Assembly: GCA_028711355.1 (NCBI GenBank)
Contig: JAQTSL010000150.1
Coordinates: 1-8,518 of the forward strand
Direction of reading: 5' to 3'
Origin: Rhodoferax sp.
GTDB lineage: Bacteria > Pseudomonadota > Gammaproteobacteria > Burkholderiales > Burkholderiaceae_C
Length of the DNA: 8,518 nucleotides
How positions within the stretch are numbered: the first letter of the stretch is position 1; every line of letters starts with the position of its first letter. The notes beneath the pieces were generated by a model, which ran no database searches, was not told the DNA's origin, and saw nothing but the letters and a program-made list of their open reading frames with translations. Position numbers and translations under genes: made by a program. This document shows positions 1 to 8,500 of the stretch, piece after piece.

Positions 1-678
1 GACAGCACGCCCTTGATACTGCCGGTGATCAATAAAACCATCACGGCTGCCAACCTGGCCATGGTGACGCGCGCCTCGGTGTTGCCCAGTACCGTTGACC
101 TGGCCGATGGCTGGAATTTGATCGGCAACGGCTCCGACACGCCATTGGACGTCGCCACCACTTTTGCCGATACCCAGCGCTTTGTCACGGTCTGGAAATG
201 GCTGGCTGGCCCAGACCGTGGCGTCTGGGCTTTTTACTCGCCCGCCTTGGCTGAAATGAGTGCGTCGGCGCTGCAAGATTACGCTGCTGGCAAGGGCTAC
301 CAAGTGCTGCAGTCCATCAACGCGGGCGAAGGCTATTGGGTCAATGTAGCCACCAACCAGGCTGGGCCAGTGACAGTGCCCTACGGCAATGCGGTGACCA
401 GTGCGGCGTTAGCCACGACCCTGCAAGCAGGCTGGAATCTGGCAGCCCTGGGCGTCAACACCAGCCCACAACAACTGGCAGCAGCCCAACCTGGCGGCAT
501 AACGACGCTTTGGGCCTGGGATAACGGGCCGTCCAAATGGTATTTTTATGCGCCTGATCTGGCGTCACAACCCGGGAATGTGCTGACGGATTACATTGCC
601 AGCAAAGGTTATCTCGACTTTATAGGTACCGGCACAACACTGGGTTTTGGTAGGGGGTTCTGGGTTAACCGCCCGTGA
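1..678 (+). CDS. C-terminal part of an exported protein with paired aromatic A/B modules (5'-partial)
   Basis: The frame is open to the left edge: codons before the TTG at 13-15 read Asp-Ser-Thr-Pro, and neither that TTG nor the ATG at 61 has a ribosome binding site. I therefore treat it as the 3' end of a longer gene ending at TGA 676-678. After about 36 residues of unrecognised sequence there are two related modules. Module A (109-345) runs GWNLIGN, VWKWL, WAFYSP, YAAGKGY, GEGYWVN. Module B (430-669) runs GWNLAALG, TLWAWD, WYFYAP, YIASKGY, GRGFWVN, and the protein ends two residues later. The same pair closes the next gene. No catalytic motif is visible. A surface or secreted location is inferred from the neighbour with a signal peptide. 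The module's function is unknown to me; binding or anchoring is possible. The reading frame is secure; the N-terminal extent is not known. Confidence 0.85.
   Translation, partial: DSTPLILPVINKTITAANLAMVTRASVLPSTVDLADGWNLIGNGSDTPLDVATTFADTQRFVTVWKWLAGPDRGVWAFYSPALAEMSASALQDYAAGKGYQVLQSINAGEGYWVNVATNQAGPVTVPYGNAVTSAALATTLQAGWNLAALGVNTSPQQLAAAQPGGITTLWAWDNGPSKWYFYAPDLASQPGNVLTDYIASKGYLDFIGTGTTLGFGRGFWVNRP
109..345 (+). repeat. Aromatic module A, copy in the first gene
   Basis: About 79 codons starting at Gly-Trp-Asn-Leu and ending at Gly-Tyr-Trp-Val-Asn. Landmarks in order are GWNLIGN, TVWKWLAG, GVWAFYSP, DYAAGKGYQVL and AGEGYWVN. It matches module A of the following CAP-domain gene (1889-2137) landmark by landmark. 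A-type copies are recognised by VWKW and by the VL..I..GEGYW ending. Confidence 0.8.
430..669 (+). repeat. Aromatic module B, copy in the first gene
   Basis: About 80 codons from GWNLAALG to GFWVN. Landmarks are TTLWAWD, KWYFYAPDL, DYIASKGYLDF and LGFGRGFWVN. It is closer to the B copies in the other two genes (TLWSWD and TLWAWN; GEGFWVN and GNGRGFWVN) than to the A module just upstream. This suggests the A+B pair arose before the genes diverged. Confidence 0.8.
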
Positions 679-706
679 CGTCCGGTCGGTAAGTAGATGT
701 TGTTTT

Positions 707-710
707 GAGG
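707..710 (+). promoter_or_regulatory. Ribosome binding site deciding the CAP-gene start
   Basis: GAGG lies 8 bases before the ATG at 719-721. This, and the signal peptide that begins exactly there, choose ATG 719 over the in-frame GTG at 647. Starting at 647 would add 24 residues before the signal peptide and overlap the upstream gene. Confidence 0.8.
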
Positions 711-718
711 TTTACGCC

Positions 719-2536
719 ATGAAGACACCACACCTTGTGCGCCAGGGCGCGCTGCTGTTGCTTATATTGGGCGCGTCGTGGAGCGCGCTGGCGGCTGATC
801 AAAAGGCCGCTGCGCTGGCTGAGGTCAACCAAACCCGCCAATCGGTCGGCCTGCCGGCGGTGACACGCAATGCCCAGCTTGATCAGGCCGCGCAGGCGCA
901 CGCTGACTATTTGCAAACCAACAGCAACGGCATTTCACACGACGAAGCGCAGTTCTTACCCAACTCCACCGACCCCGCCCCTGGCTTTACCGGTGTCGGC
1001 CCCGGTAACCGTCTGACGGCTGCCGGTTATACCTACAGCCGCATGAATGAGGTGATCAGTGGCGGTGTGACTATGGGGCAGCAGGCGGTGCAGGGCCTGG
1101 TGCAGGCCATTTACCACCGCTTTGGCATTTTGGCCACGGCGGTGGCTGAAGTCGGCATTGGCCAGGGCAATGCCACGGGCAAGTATGCCAATTTTGTGAT
1201 GGACTTTGGCGCCACCTTTGGCAATGCGGTGACCATGCCCACCGGTTGGCTGGGCACCTATCCGGTGAATGGCCAAACCGGCGTGGTGCGCAGCTTTGAC
1301 TCGGATACCGAATCGCCCGACCCGGTTGCCACCCAGAACCGGGTGGGTTACCCGGTCAGCATTCATGCCGATGACAACGACACCTTGACGGTGGGCAGTT
1401 TTACCCTGACCCCAGCCGCTGGTGGCATGCCTTTGCCTGCGAAGTTGCTCAGCTTTCCGGCAGATGCCCATGTGCCGCCCAGCGCGGCGGCGATTGTGCC
1501 GCTGACAGTGCTGGACTACGGCACCCAGTACCGGGCAGACTTTAGCGGCACACGCAATGGGCAGGCGGTGTCTCAGAGCTGGACCTTTACCACTGCTGCC
1601 TATTCCACCATTCAGATTGATTTGCCGTTCCAGCGCGTTGGCAGCACGCAAGTGGCGCGGGTGCAAGTCAGTGGTGGCAACGGCGGTAACCGCCTGGCTG
1701 GCCGAAGCCTGAGCAGCAGCGGCAGCACGGACCCGGCACCCCAGGTGACCGAAGTGGTGCCCGGTGTGTATGAGGTTACGGTCGCAGCCGCGGCTGACGT
1801 GACCCTGAGTTTTACCGACGACGACGGCCAAACGCGTGACGCCAAAATCAGTTTTGCCGATCCGATCACAGAAACCACGGCCTTAGCCAAAGGTTGGAAC
1901 CTGCTGGGCAACCCGCTGCAAACACCGATGGTGATGCTAGAGCGCTTTGGCAATGCCGATGCGCCGGTGGCTGACGTCACCAGCAACGTGGTGTCGGTCT
2001 GGAAGTGGTTGCCCGCCAGTGCGCAATGGGCGTTTTATGCGCCCTCCATGACAGCGCAGGCGTTGGCTACCTACGCAGCCGGCAAAGACTACGCGGTACT
2101 GGACCGCATTGAGCCGGGCGAAGGCTACTGGATTAACGTGCCGCAAGTGACCTTGACTTTTCAGCCACGCACCGGCGTGCCCAGCCCAACCCTGCCGCAA
2201 AGCTTGCCGATTGGCTGGAGTCTGCTGGGAGTGGGTGGCGAGGCCGTCACACCGGCGGCGTTTGACAAGGCGCTCCCGGTTGGGGCGTTCAGCGGTCATT
2301 CTTTGTGCTTAACCGAATGCTGGAATGTGTCCAACGGGCTGGCGGCCACGCCCAGCATCAAAACTCTGTGGTCGTGGGATGCTGCGGCCAACCAGTGGCG
2401 CTTTTTTGCCCCCAGCCTGGCGCTGCAAGGCAATACGGTGTTATCAGACTACGCCACCGGTAAAGGCTATGCCCCTTATGACCTGCAAGAGTATTTGTAT
2501 TTGCATGTTGGTGAAGGTTTTTGGGTGAATAAGTAA
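719..2536 (+). CDS. Secreted CAP/SCP-domain protein with Ig-like region and C-terminal A/B modules
   Basis: The protein has 605 residues. Residues 1-25 form a typical signal peptide: Lys2, Arg8, a leucine-rich core, and a likely cut after ALA-25. Residues about 31-165 are a bacterial CAP (SCP/PR-1, YkwD-like) domain with AHADYL (His61), SHDE (His74), MNE (Glu111), YHRFGIL (His133) and EVGIG. His74, Glu111 and His133 are probable members of the CAP cavity, so the fold looks intact. Residues about 180-292 contain YPVNGQTGV and an Ig-like stretch ending in SWTFTT, an arrangement often seen in proteobacterial CAP proteins. Residues about 293-385 are a beta-rich region I do not recognise. Module A (391-473) and module B (499-604) close the protein. 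It follows the upstream gene by 40 bases, so co-transcription is likely. CAP proteins are secreted or cell-envelope proteins whose bacterial roles are poorly defined; the substrate or partner here is unknown. Confidence 0.93.
   Translation: MKTPHLVRQGALLLLILGASWSALAADQKAAALAEVNQTRQSVGLPAVTRNAQLDQAAQAHADYLQTNSNGISHDEAQFLPNSTDPAPGFTGVGPGNRLTAAGYTYSRMNEVISGGVTMGQQAVQGLVQAIYHRFGILATAVAEVGIGQGNATGKYANFVMDFGATFGNAVTMPTGWLGTYPVNGQTGVVRSFDSDTESPDPVATQNRVGYPVSIHADDNDTLTVGSFTLTPAAGGMPLPAKLLSFPADAHVPPSAAAIVPLTVLDYGTQYRADFSGTRNGQAVSQSWTFTTAAYSTIQIDLPFQRVGSTQVARVQVSGGNGGNRLAGRSLSSSGSTDPAPQVTEVVPGVYEVTVAAAADVTLSFTDDDGQTRDAKISFADPITETTALAKGWNLLGNPLQTPMVMLERFGNADAPVADVTSNVVSVWKWLPASAQWAFYAPSMTAQALATYAAGKDYAVLDRIEPGEGYWINVPQVTLTFQPRTGVPSPTLPQSLPIGWSLLGVGGEAVTPAAFDKALPVGAFSGHSLCLTECWNVSNGLAATPSIKTLWSWDAAANQWRFFAPSLALQGNTVLSDYATGKGYAPYDLQEYLYLHVGEGFWVNK
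1889..2137 (+). repeat. Aromatic module A, copy in the CAP-domain gene
   Basis: Encodes residues 391-473. Landmarks are GWNLLGNPL, SVWKWLP, QWAFYAPS, TYAAGKDYAVL, EPGEGYWIN. It is the counterpart of 109-345, and the codon choices differ between copies (for example the GEGYW codons are similar but the flanks diverge). It is therefore an old duplication, not a recent copy. Confidence 0.8.
2210..2533 (+). repeat. Aromatic module B, longer copy in the CAP-domain gene
   Basis: Encodes roughly residues 498-605. Landmarks are GWSLLGVGG, TLWSWD, QWRFFAPSL, DYATGKGYAPYD, GEGFWVN, and then a single terminal Lys. It is longer than the other B copies because of an insertion around residues 522-545 that carries a Cys530/Cys534 pair (SLCLTEC). 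That pair could form a disulfide in an exported protein. Confidence 0.78.
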
Positions 2537-2546
2537 GCCGGGTTGA

Positions 2547-2577
2547 GGGTCAAGTCACCGATTTGCTGACTTGACCC
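2547..2577. terminator. Perfect inverted repeat between convergent genes, possible bidirectional terminator
   Basis: GGGTCAAGTCA (2547-2557) is matched exactly by TGACTTGACCC (2567-2577) around a 9-base loop. It starts 11 bases after the TAA of the + gene and lies 11 bases from the TAA of the - gene, the expected place for a shared terminator. Neither side has a clear run of T. Either termination is weak or factor-assisted, or the hairpin mainly protects 3' ends. Confidence 0.65.
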
Positions 2578-2588
2578 GATTCATGGAA

Positions 2589-5500
2589 TTATTGGATCTT
2601 TCGAACTTTAAATCCAACCACGTACAGACTGGTGCCGTCGCTCACGATCCCACTGTTGCCGCTGAGTCTGAAGTTCAGGTCGCCTACCGCCCCTCCATCT
2701 GCTGAGCCAGTCATGGTCGTTACCTGCTTGGTGGCAATCACAATCTTCCGGATCAATCTTCCATCGGTTACATACAAGTTGACTCCGTCGGTCGTTATAC
2801 CTTGCACGGTTTCGAACGCAGCGGCAGTACCTGTGCCGTCAACTACTATACAGCTATTTGTACCCGCAAGTGTTGATGTGACGCCGGTTGCGATCACCAC
2901 TTGGCTGACCTTGCAACTGTCAGCAAAATACAAATTGATGCCATCGGTTGTAATACCCACCCCTAGACCATATGAAGTAACTGTTGGCAGAGTCGAGACA
3001 ACATTGGTGGCCAAATCGATTTGGCGAATTTTTGCATTTTGCACATCTGCCACATACAAATTGATGCCATCGGTCGTGATGCCACTGGGGTAATAAAACG
3101 TGGCTGTGCTGCCTGTGCCATCTGCTGCGCCACGGCTGCCACTGCCGGCCAAGGTTGTCACCACGCCGGTAGCAATGACAATTTTGCGTATTTTGTTCCC
3201 GTAGGTATCTGCCACATAAAGATTAACGCCATCGGTGGTGATACCAGTAGGGTAACCGAACGACGCTGCGGTGCCAGTACCGTCCACGGAGTTTTGCCCA
3301 CCTGATCCCGCCAGTATGCTCATCTCACCGGTAGCAAGCACAATCTTATGAATTTTGTAAGACGTAGGTTCAGTCAGGTACAAATTGATGCCATCGGTCG
3401 TGACACCATATCCGCCATATTTGAAGGCAGCCAGTTTGCCAATCCCGCTTTGCACCACGGCTGCCCCTCCTGCAACGGTCGTCACGGATCCTGTCAGAGT
3501 GAGCGCGCTGCCTTGCCGCGCACCACCCATTTGGCTCCCTACAGCAGCCGCTGCGCTTGCCGCCGGTGTTGTTGCAGACATCTCAGTGGATGCACTACTT
3601 GCCCCCGCCGCGTTGACCGCAGTCACCTTGTAATAGTAGGTGGCACCCGCAGTCAATCCGGAATCCCAAAACTGGGTGGCGGTGATGGGGGTAGCGGCAG
3701 AAATAAGCGTGGTCGTGCCGACGGCCGTCCCCGCTGCTGTAGAGCTGTAAACGTTGTACCCGGTAGCACCTGCAACGCTGTTCCAGCTTATATTGATCTG
3801 CGTTGCACTGACCGCGTTCACGGTAACACCAGAAGGCGTGGCAGGCGCGGTCGGCGTTGAGGCCGACACCTCAGCAGAGGCTGCGCTTGAACCACCTGCG
3901 TTGACTGCTACTACAGTGAAGTAATAGGCGGTTCCTAACGTCAAACCCGTGTTTGTATAAGTCGCAGCAGTAACACTCGCTACTTTGTTTGTGGCATTGG
4001 GTTGCGCACTGGGTGACGTTGATCGATACACGTTGTACGAAGTCGCACCAGAGACGGCAGACCAAGTCAGCACGATTTGTGTTGCGCCGCTTAGCGTTGC
4101 AGAAAGTCCTGATGGAACTGTCGGTGCGGGGGGAACTGCGGCGACTGCCCCGGTAGTTTCTTCGCCGACAGAATTGGCGGCAGTGATCCGGTAGTAATAA
4201 GTTACACCCGCAGTTACGCCAACTGTGTCGGAATAGAGCCCCCCGGTGATTGGGTTAGTGGTAATTTTGTTGGTGACAGTGGCCGTCGGGTAGCCGGTCG
4301 TTGCTCTGTAAATGTTGTAACTGACCCCCGCCGTGCTGGTCCAACTGATGTCAATCTGCGTATCACTGACGTGGTTTGTGCTGACCCCGGTAGGTGGATT
4401 GGGTCGCGACAACGTGGCCGCAGAAACTGCCGTCGGAGAAACAAGACTTTGTTCTCCCACCGCATTGACCGCTCTGACAAAGAAATTGTTGTAATACGTG
4501 CCAATACTCAAACCTGTCACAGAAAACGTGGTTTGTGCCGTGTTGCCTTTCAATACGGTATCTGACCCCAGATAGACGTTATAGGACACGGCACCTGCAA
4601 CAGCGTTCCAGCTCAGATCGATTTGTGTGCCACTCACGGCAGTTGCCGTCAGGCCAGTCGTTGCTGCCGGATAGACTCCCGTTGTTGCCGACACTTCGTT
4701 GGAACCCAAGCTCTCGCCGGTCGCACTGACAGCGGTTACCTTGTAGTAATACTTGACGTTTGGCGACAAACCCGACATTTGAGTGCTGGTCGATGTCGGG
4801 TTGCCTTTCACATTGGTTGCAATGATCTGCACATTGGCAGAATTCGACTGGTAAACAACATAGCGGATGGCTCCCGTAACGGCAGTCCAGCTCAAATCGA
4901 TTTTGGAGGCTCCCAATGCAGTTGCACTCAGCCCTGTTGGTGCCACGGGAGCTGTCAACGTTCTCAGCCAGATTTCATTGGATGCTGCGGTATTAGCACC
5001 CGTCGTAGTCACTCCGGTGACCTTGTAGTAATAGGTGGTGGCCGAGGCCAGTGTGCTGTCGGTGAATTCCAGCGCAGCAATCGGGCCGCTCAATGCGTTG
5101 ACCTTGTTTGCTGCGGTCAGCGCCACATTGGGTGATGTGGAACGATAAACGTTATAAGTGGTTATCCCGGCAACCGCAGTCCACTGCAGCTTGGCCTGGA
5201 TTGAACTGATGACGGTGGAGGAAACGATGACCGGTGCGCTGGCCCCCGCAGTTCTGGCAGTTTGAACCTTTCGGATGCCAGTTTGGCCGTTGACCAGGGT
5301 TGTACCGTATAAATTGGTGCCGTCCGTGGTCAATGGGTTAAATGAATTGATAGCCAACGTGGTTACTGTGCCCGTTGCAATATCAATTTTGCGAACGGTG
5401 TTGGTCAGCGTACCACCGGTGTAGTGCTGGGTGTCAGATACATAAAGCGATGTGCCGTCGGTGGTGATACCGGTCGGTGCACTGAAAGTGGCCGCCGTGC

Positions 5501-8500
5501 CCACACCATCGGCAAAGCCTGCCACCGTGGCCGAACCAGCCAAGGTGGTCACCACACCGCTGACCGGGTCAATCTTGCGGATGGTGTTGCCATCGGTGAC
5601 AAAAAGGCTTGTGCCGTCGGTGGTGATGCTGGTTGGGTTTTTGAAGGCTGCAGCCGTGCCTGTGCCGTCGGCAATGTAGTTGGTGGTCTTGCCAGCCAGC
5701 CAGGTGGCCGCCCCGGTTGTCAGGTGCACTTTCATGATCACCGGGTTGATGGCATAGGTGATGTACAAATAGGTGCCGTCCGTGGTCAACCCGCTTGGGC
5801 GGTGCAAACCACCGGCAACATTCAACAAGGCTGCCAAATTAGCTGGGGCAGTGACAGGGAAGCTTGTCACTTCACCCGTGGCTATGACCACCTTGCGAAT
5901 GGCAAAGTCATCGGCTACATACAAGTTGGTGCCGTCATTGGTCATTGCGCCGGTTCGGCAAAAAGCTGCTGCGGCCCCAATACCGTTGGCAGCCGTGCAA
6001 TACGACTGACCGTAACTTTGAGTCCACTGTGCTGCAGTCCCACCCGCCAGGGTGGTTATGTCACCCGATGCGAGCGACATGCGCTGGATGACACCGTTTG
6101 CGACATACAGGTTGGTGCCATCCGTCGTGAGCCCGTAGAGGGTGCTCAACGTGGGGCCCACGCTGATGACACCACTGCCCAAATTCAGCGCCACGCCCTG
6201 GCGCGCACCGCCCATTTGGGTGCCCAGTGCCGGGATGGTGAAAGTGCCCGCTGTCAATGGTGCCGCAGCACCGTTGCCCAGGGTGATGCTGTAGTCGCCG
6301 GCGGCCAGGTCTTGCGGCACGGCAAATTCAAGGCTGGTGCTGTCGGCGTTAAGTGCGTAGGGCACAAGAGCCGGGTAGTTGGTGTTGCCCGCGTTGAAGT
6401 TGACAGTAGGCAGGGGCGAGAAGTTGTTCAGGTCGGTGCCCAAAATCTTGCTCAAACTGCCCACGCCACCCGAGGCCGGAACCAGGCCATTGATGACCGG
6501 AGGTGCAGCCGTTACCGCTACCTGGCTGATCCAGGCGCTGTCTTGCGCACCCGTGACGTTAGCGTAAGTGGCGCTGCCCTTGACATAGCTCCAGCGCAGT
6601 GTGTGGCTGCCGGCCGACAGGGGAAAGCTGGTCTGGCTCCACGCGATGTCGCCCGACCAGCGGGCGTTGGCAGGCTCCACCCCGTCGATGGTAAACACCA
6701 GGTAGTCGCAGCAGGCCACGCTGCTGACCTTTTTGTAAAAACTCACCACGCCGTTGCCAGTTTGCGTGACCGTGATGCTGGCAATCGTGCTTTGGTCTTG
6801 CGCTACCGCTGCCGCTTGATAGACCGCGCCGCCGTTGGGCACGGTGGTATCTGTCACCTGGCGCCAGGCGGCTCCAGCGGGCGAACTGTAAGACCAGGTG
6901 CCCGTCATCGGGCCGGTGCTGGTCGTGCTGTTGCTGATCGGGGCGGGGGTTGTGCCACCGGTGCCGTTGGTTTGAATGCGCCGGATGGTGCTGTAGTTAT
7001 CGGCAGCGTACAAATAGGTGCCGACCATGGCGATGCCACCCAGGCCGCTGAACTTGGCGGCAGCGCCGGTGCCGTCGGCATAGCCAGGTGTGTTGCTACC
7101 GGCCAGGGTGCTGACGATGCCGGTGGCCAGCTCGATTTTGCGAATCGCGCTGCTGTCGGCCACATACAAGTTGAGGCCATCGCTGGTCAAACCCTTTGCG
7201 CTGAAATTAAACCCGGCTTGCGACCCAATACCGTCACGCGAGACGCCTGCACCACCACCGGCCACAGCACTGACCGCCTTGGAGGCAAGGTTGACTTTGT
7301 TGACCGTCTTGTCGCCCAGAAAGTACAAGTTGCCGCTGTTCAAAATCATGGTCCCAGCCGAAACTGGCGATGAGCTCAGCCAGTTGGACACCTTCCAGGT
7401 CGTCATGTCAACTTGGACAATGCGCACACCATCCTGCACGTACATCGTGCTGCCATCAACCGCCAGACTTGTCGGCGCTGTAAACCGGTCTTGCGCAGAG
7501 GTGGTCTGATTGATGAAACAGCACGTTATGTAGGCACCATAGTTGCCTGCATATTGGTCCCAAACCTTCTCTGTCTTGATCGGCATCGTCGTCACAACCC
7601 CGGTTGCAATTTCTATTTTGCGGATGTCGGTGTAATCAATCACGTACAGATGGGTGTGCGTGTCGTCGATGGTCATGGCACGCAGTGCGTAAAACATGGC
7701 TGCCTTGCCGGTGCCATCCAGCAAGCCTCGACTGCCACCAGCCAAGGTAGCAACAGCACCGGTGTTCACATCCACTTTGCGGATGGCGTAGTTGTCTTGA
7801 TCCAACACAAACAAGCTTGTGCCATCGGTAACGACAACAGACGGGCCAAATGACCCTTTCAGTGCAAAGCGAGCCTCTGTGGCAGCCCCATCAACCAGCG
7901 AATCGGCCGCTGCCGACGACGGCACGGGCATCGCTTTGCCCGCCAGCGTGGTGACCGAGCCATCGCCGTCGATGGTTTTCATCAAGGCATCAGATCCGGC
8001 CTGCATATTGGCCGGGGCTGAGGCACAACTGGGGGTGTAGCCAATGCTGGTTGGCGTGGCGGCTACATAGACCGTTTGAAACAGTGATTTAAAGAGCGAA
8101 GCAGTTTCGCCCATACCTTTGACATCACAGGTGAATGGCGTTGTCAGGGCAAAGCAATAGTTGGCAGACAGTGGCGTCGTAATACCGGTCGGGCCGGTCC
8201 AAGAGGATGTGGCTGTTACCAGACATGCCGTGGTAGCGGGCGTGCCTCCGGTGCCGCCGGTTCCACCCGTACCCCCGGTTCCGGTCCCCGCATAGTTGAC
8301 CCAAAAGCCGCGCCCGTTACCGAGCGTCGTGCTGCCAAAGTCCTGGTAGTTTTTGCTGCTGATGTAGCCCGCCAGCGTGCCATTGGCCGCCGCCGAGGGG
8401 GCGTAAAAGTACCAGCCACTGCTGGCCGCGCTGTTGTTCCAGGCCCACAGCGTGGTCACGTTGCCCACCGTGGTGCTGAACAGCGCCGGGGTGATGTCGT

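Noticed and set aside
13..15. TTG as start of the first gene
   Set aside because: No Shine-Dalgarno sequence precedes it and the frame is open to the edge. A truncated larger protein is more likely.
647..718. In-frame GTG start for the CAP protein at 647
   Set aside because: It would put 24 residues before an ideal signal peptide and overlap the upstream gene. ATG 719 has GAGG 8 bases before it.
956..1831. 291-codon open frame on the - strand within the CAP gene
   Set aside because: It is a GC-rich shadow of the CAP and Ig-like regions, rich in His, Arg and Gly, with no recognisable domain.
2775..3398. CRISPR-like short repeats
   Set aside because: The repeated 18-mers are in-frame coding parts of propeller blades at blade-length spacing, with similar sequence between them. 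They are not unique spacers.
5424..7373. 649-codon open frame on the + strand opposite the giant gene
   Set aside because: It lies wholly antisense to clear NHL, TIG and jelly-roll coding sequence. Its own repeats simply mirror the blade repeats, since a stop-free antisense blade stays open in each copy. It has no ribosome binding site or domain logic.
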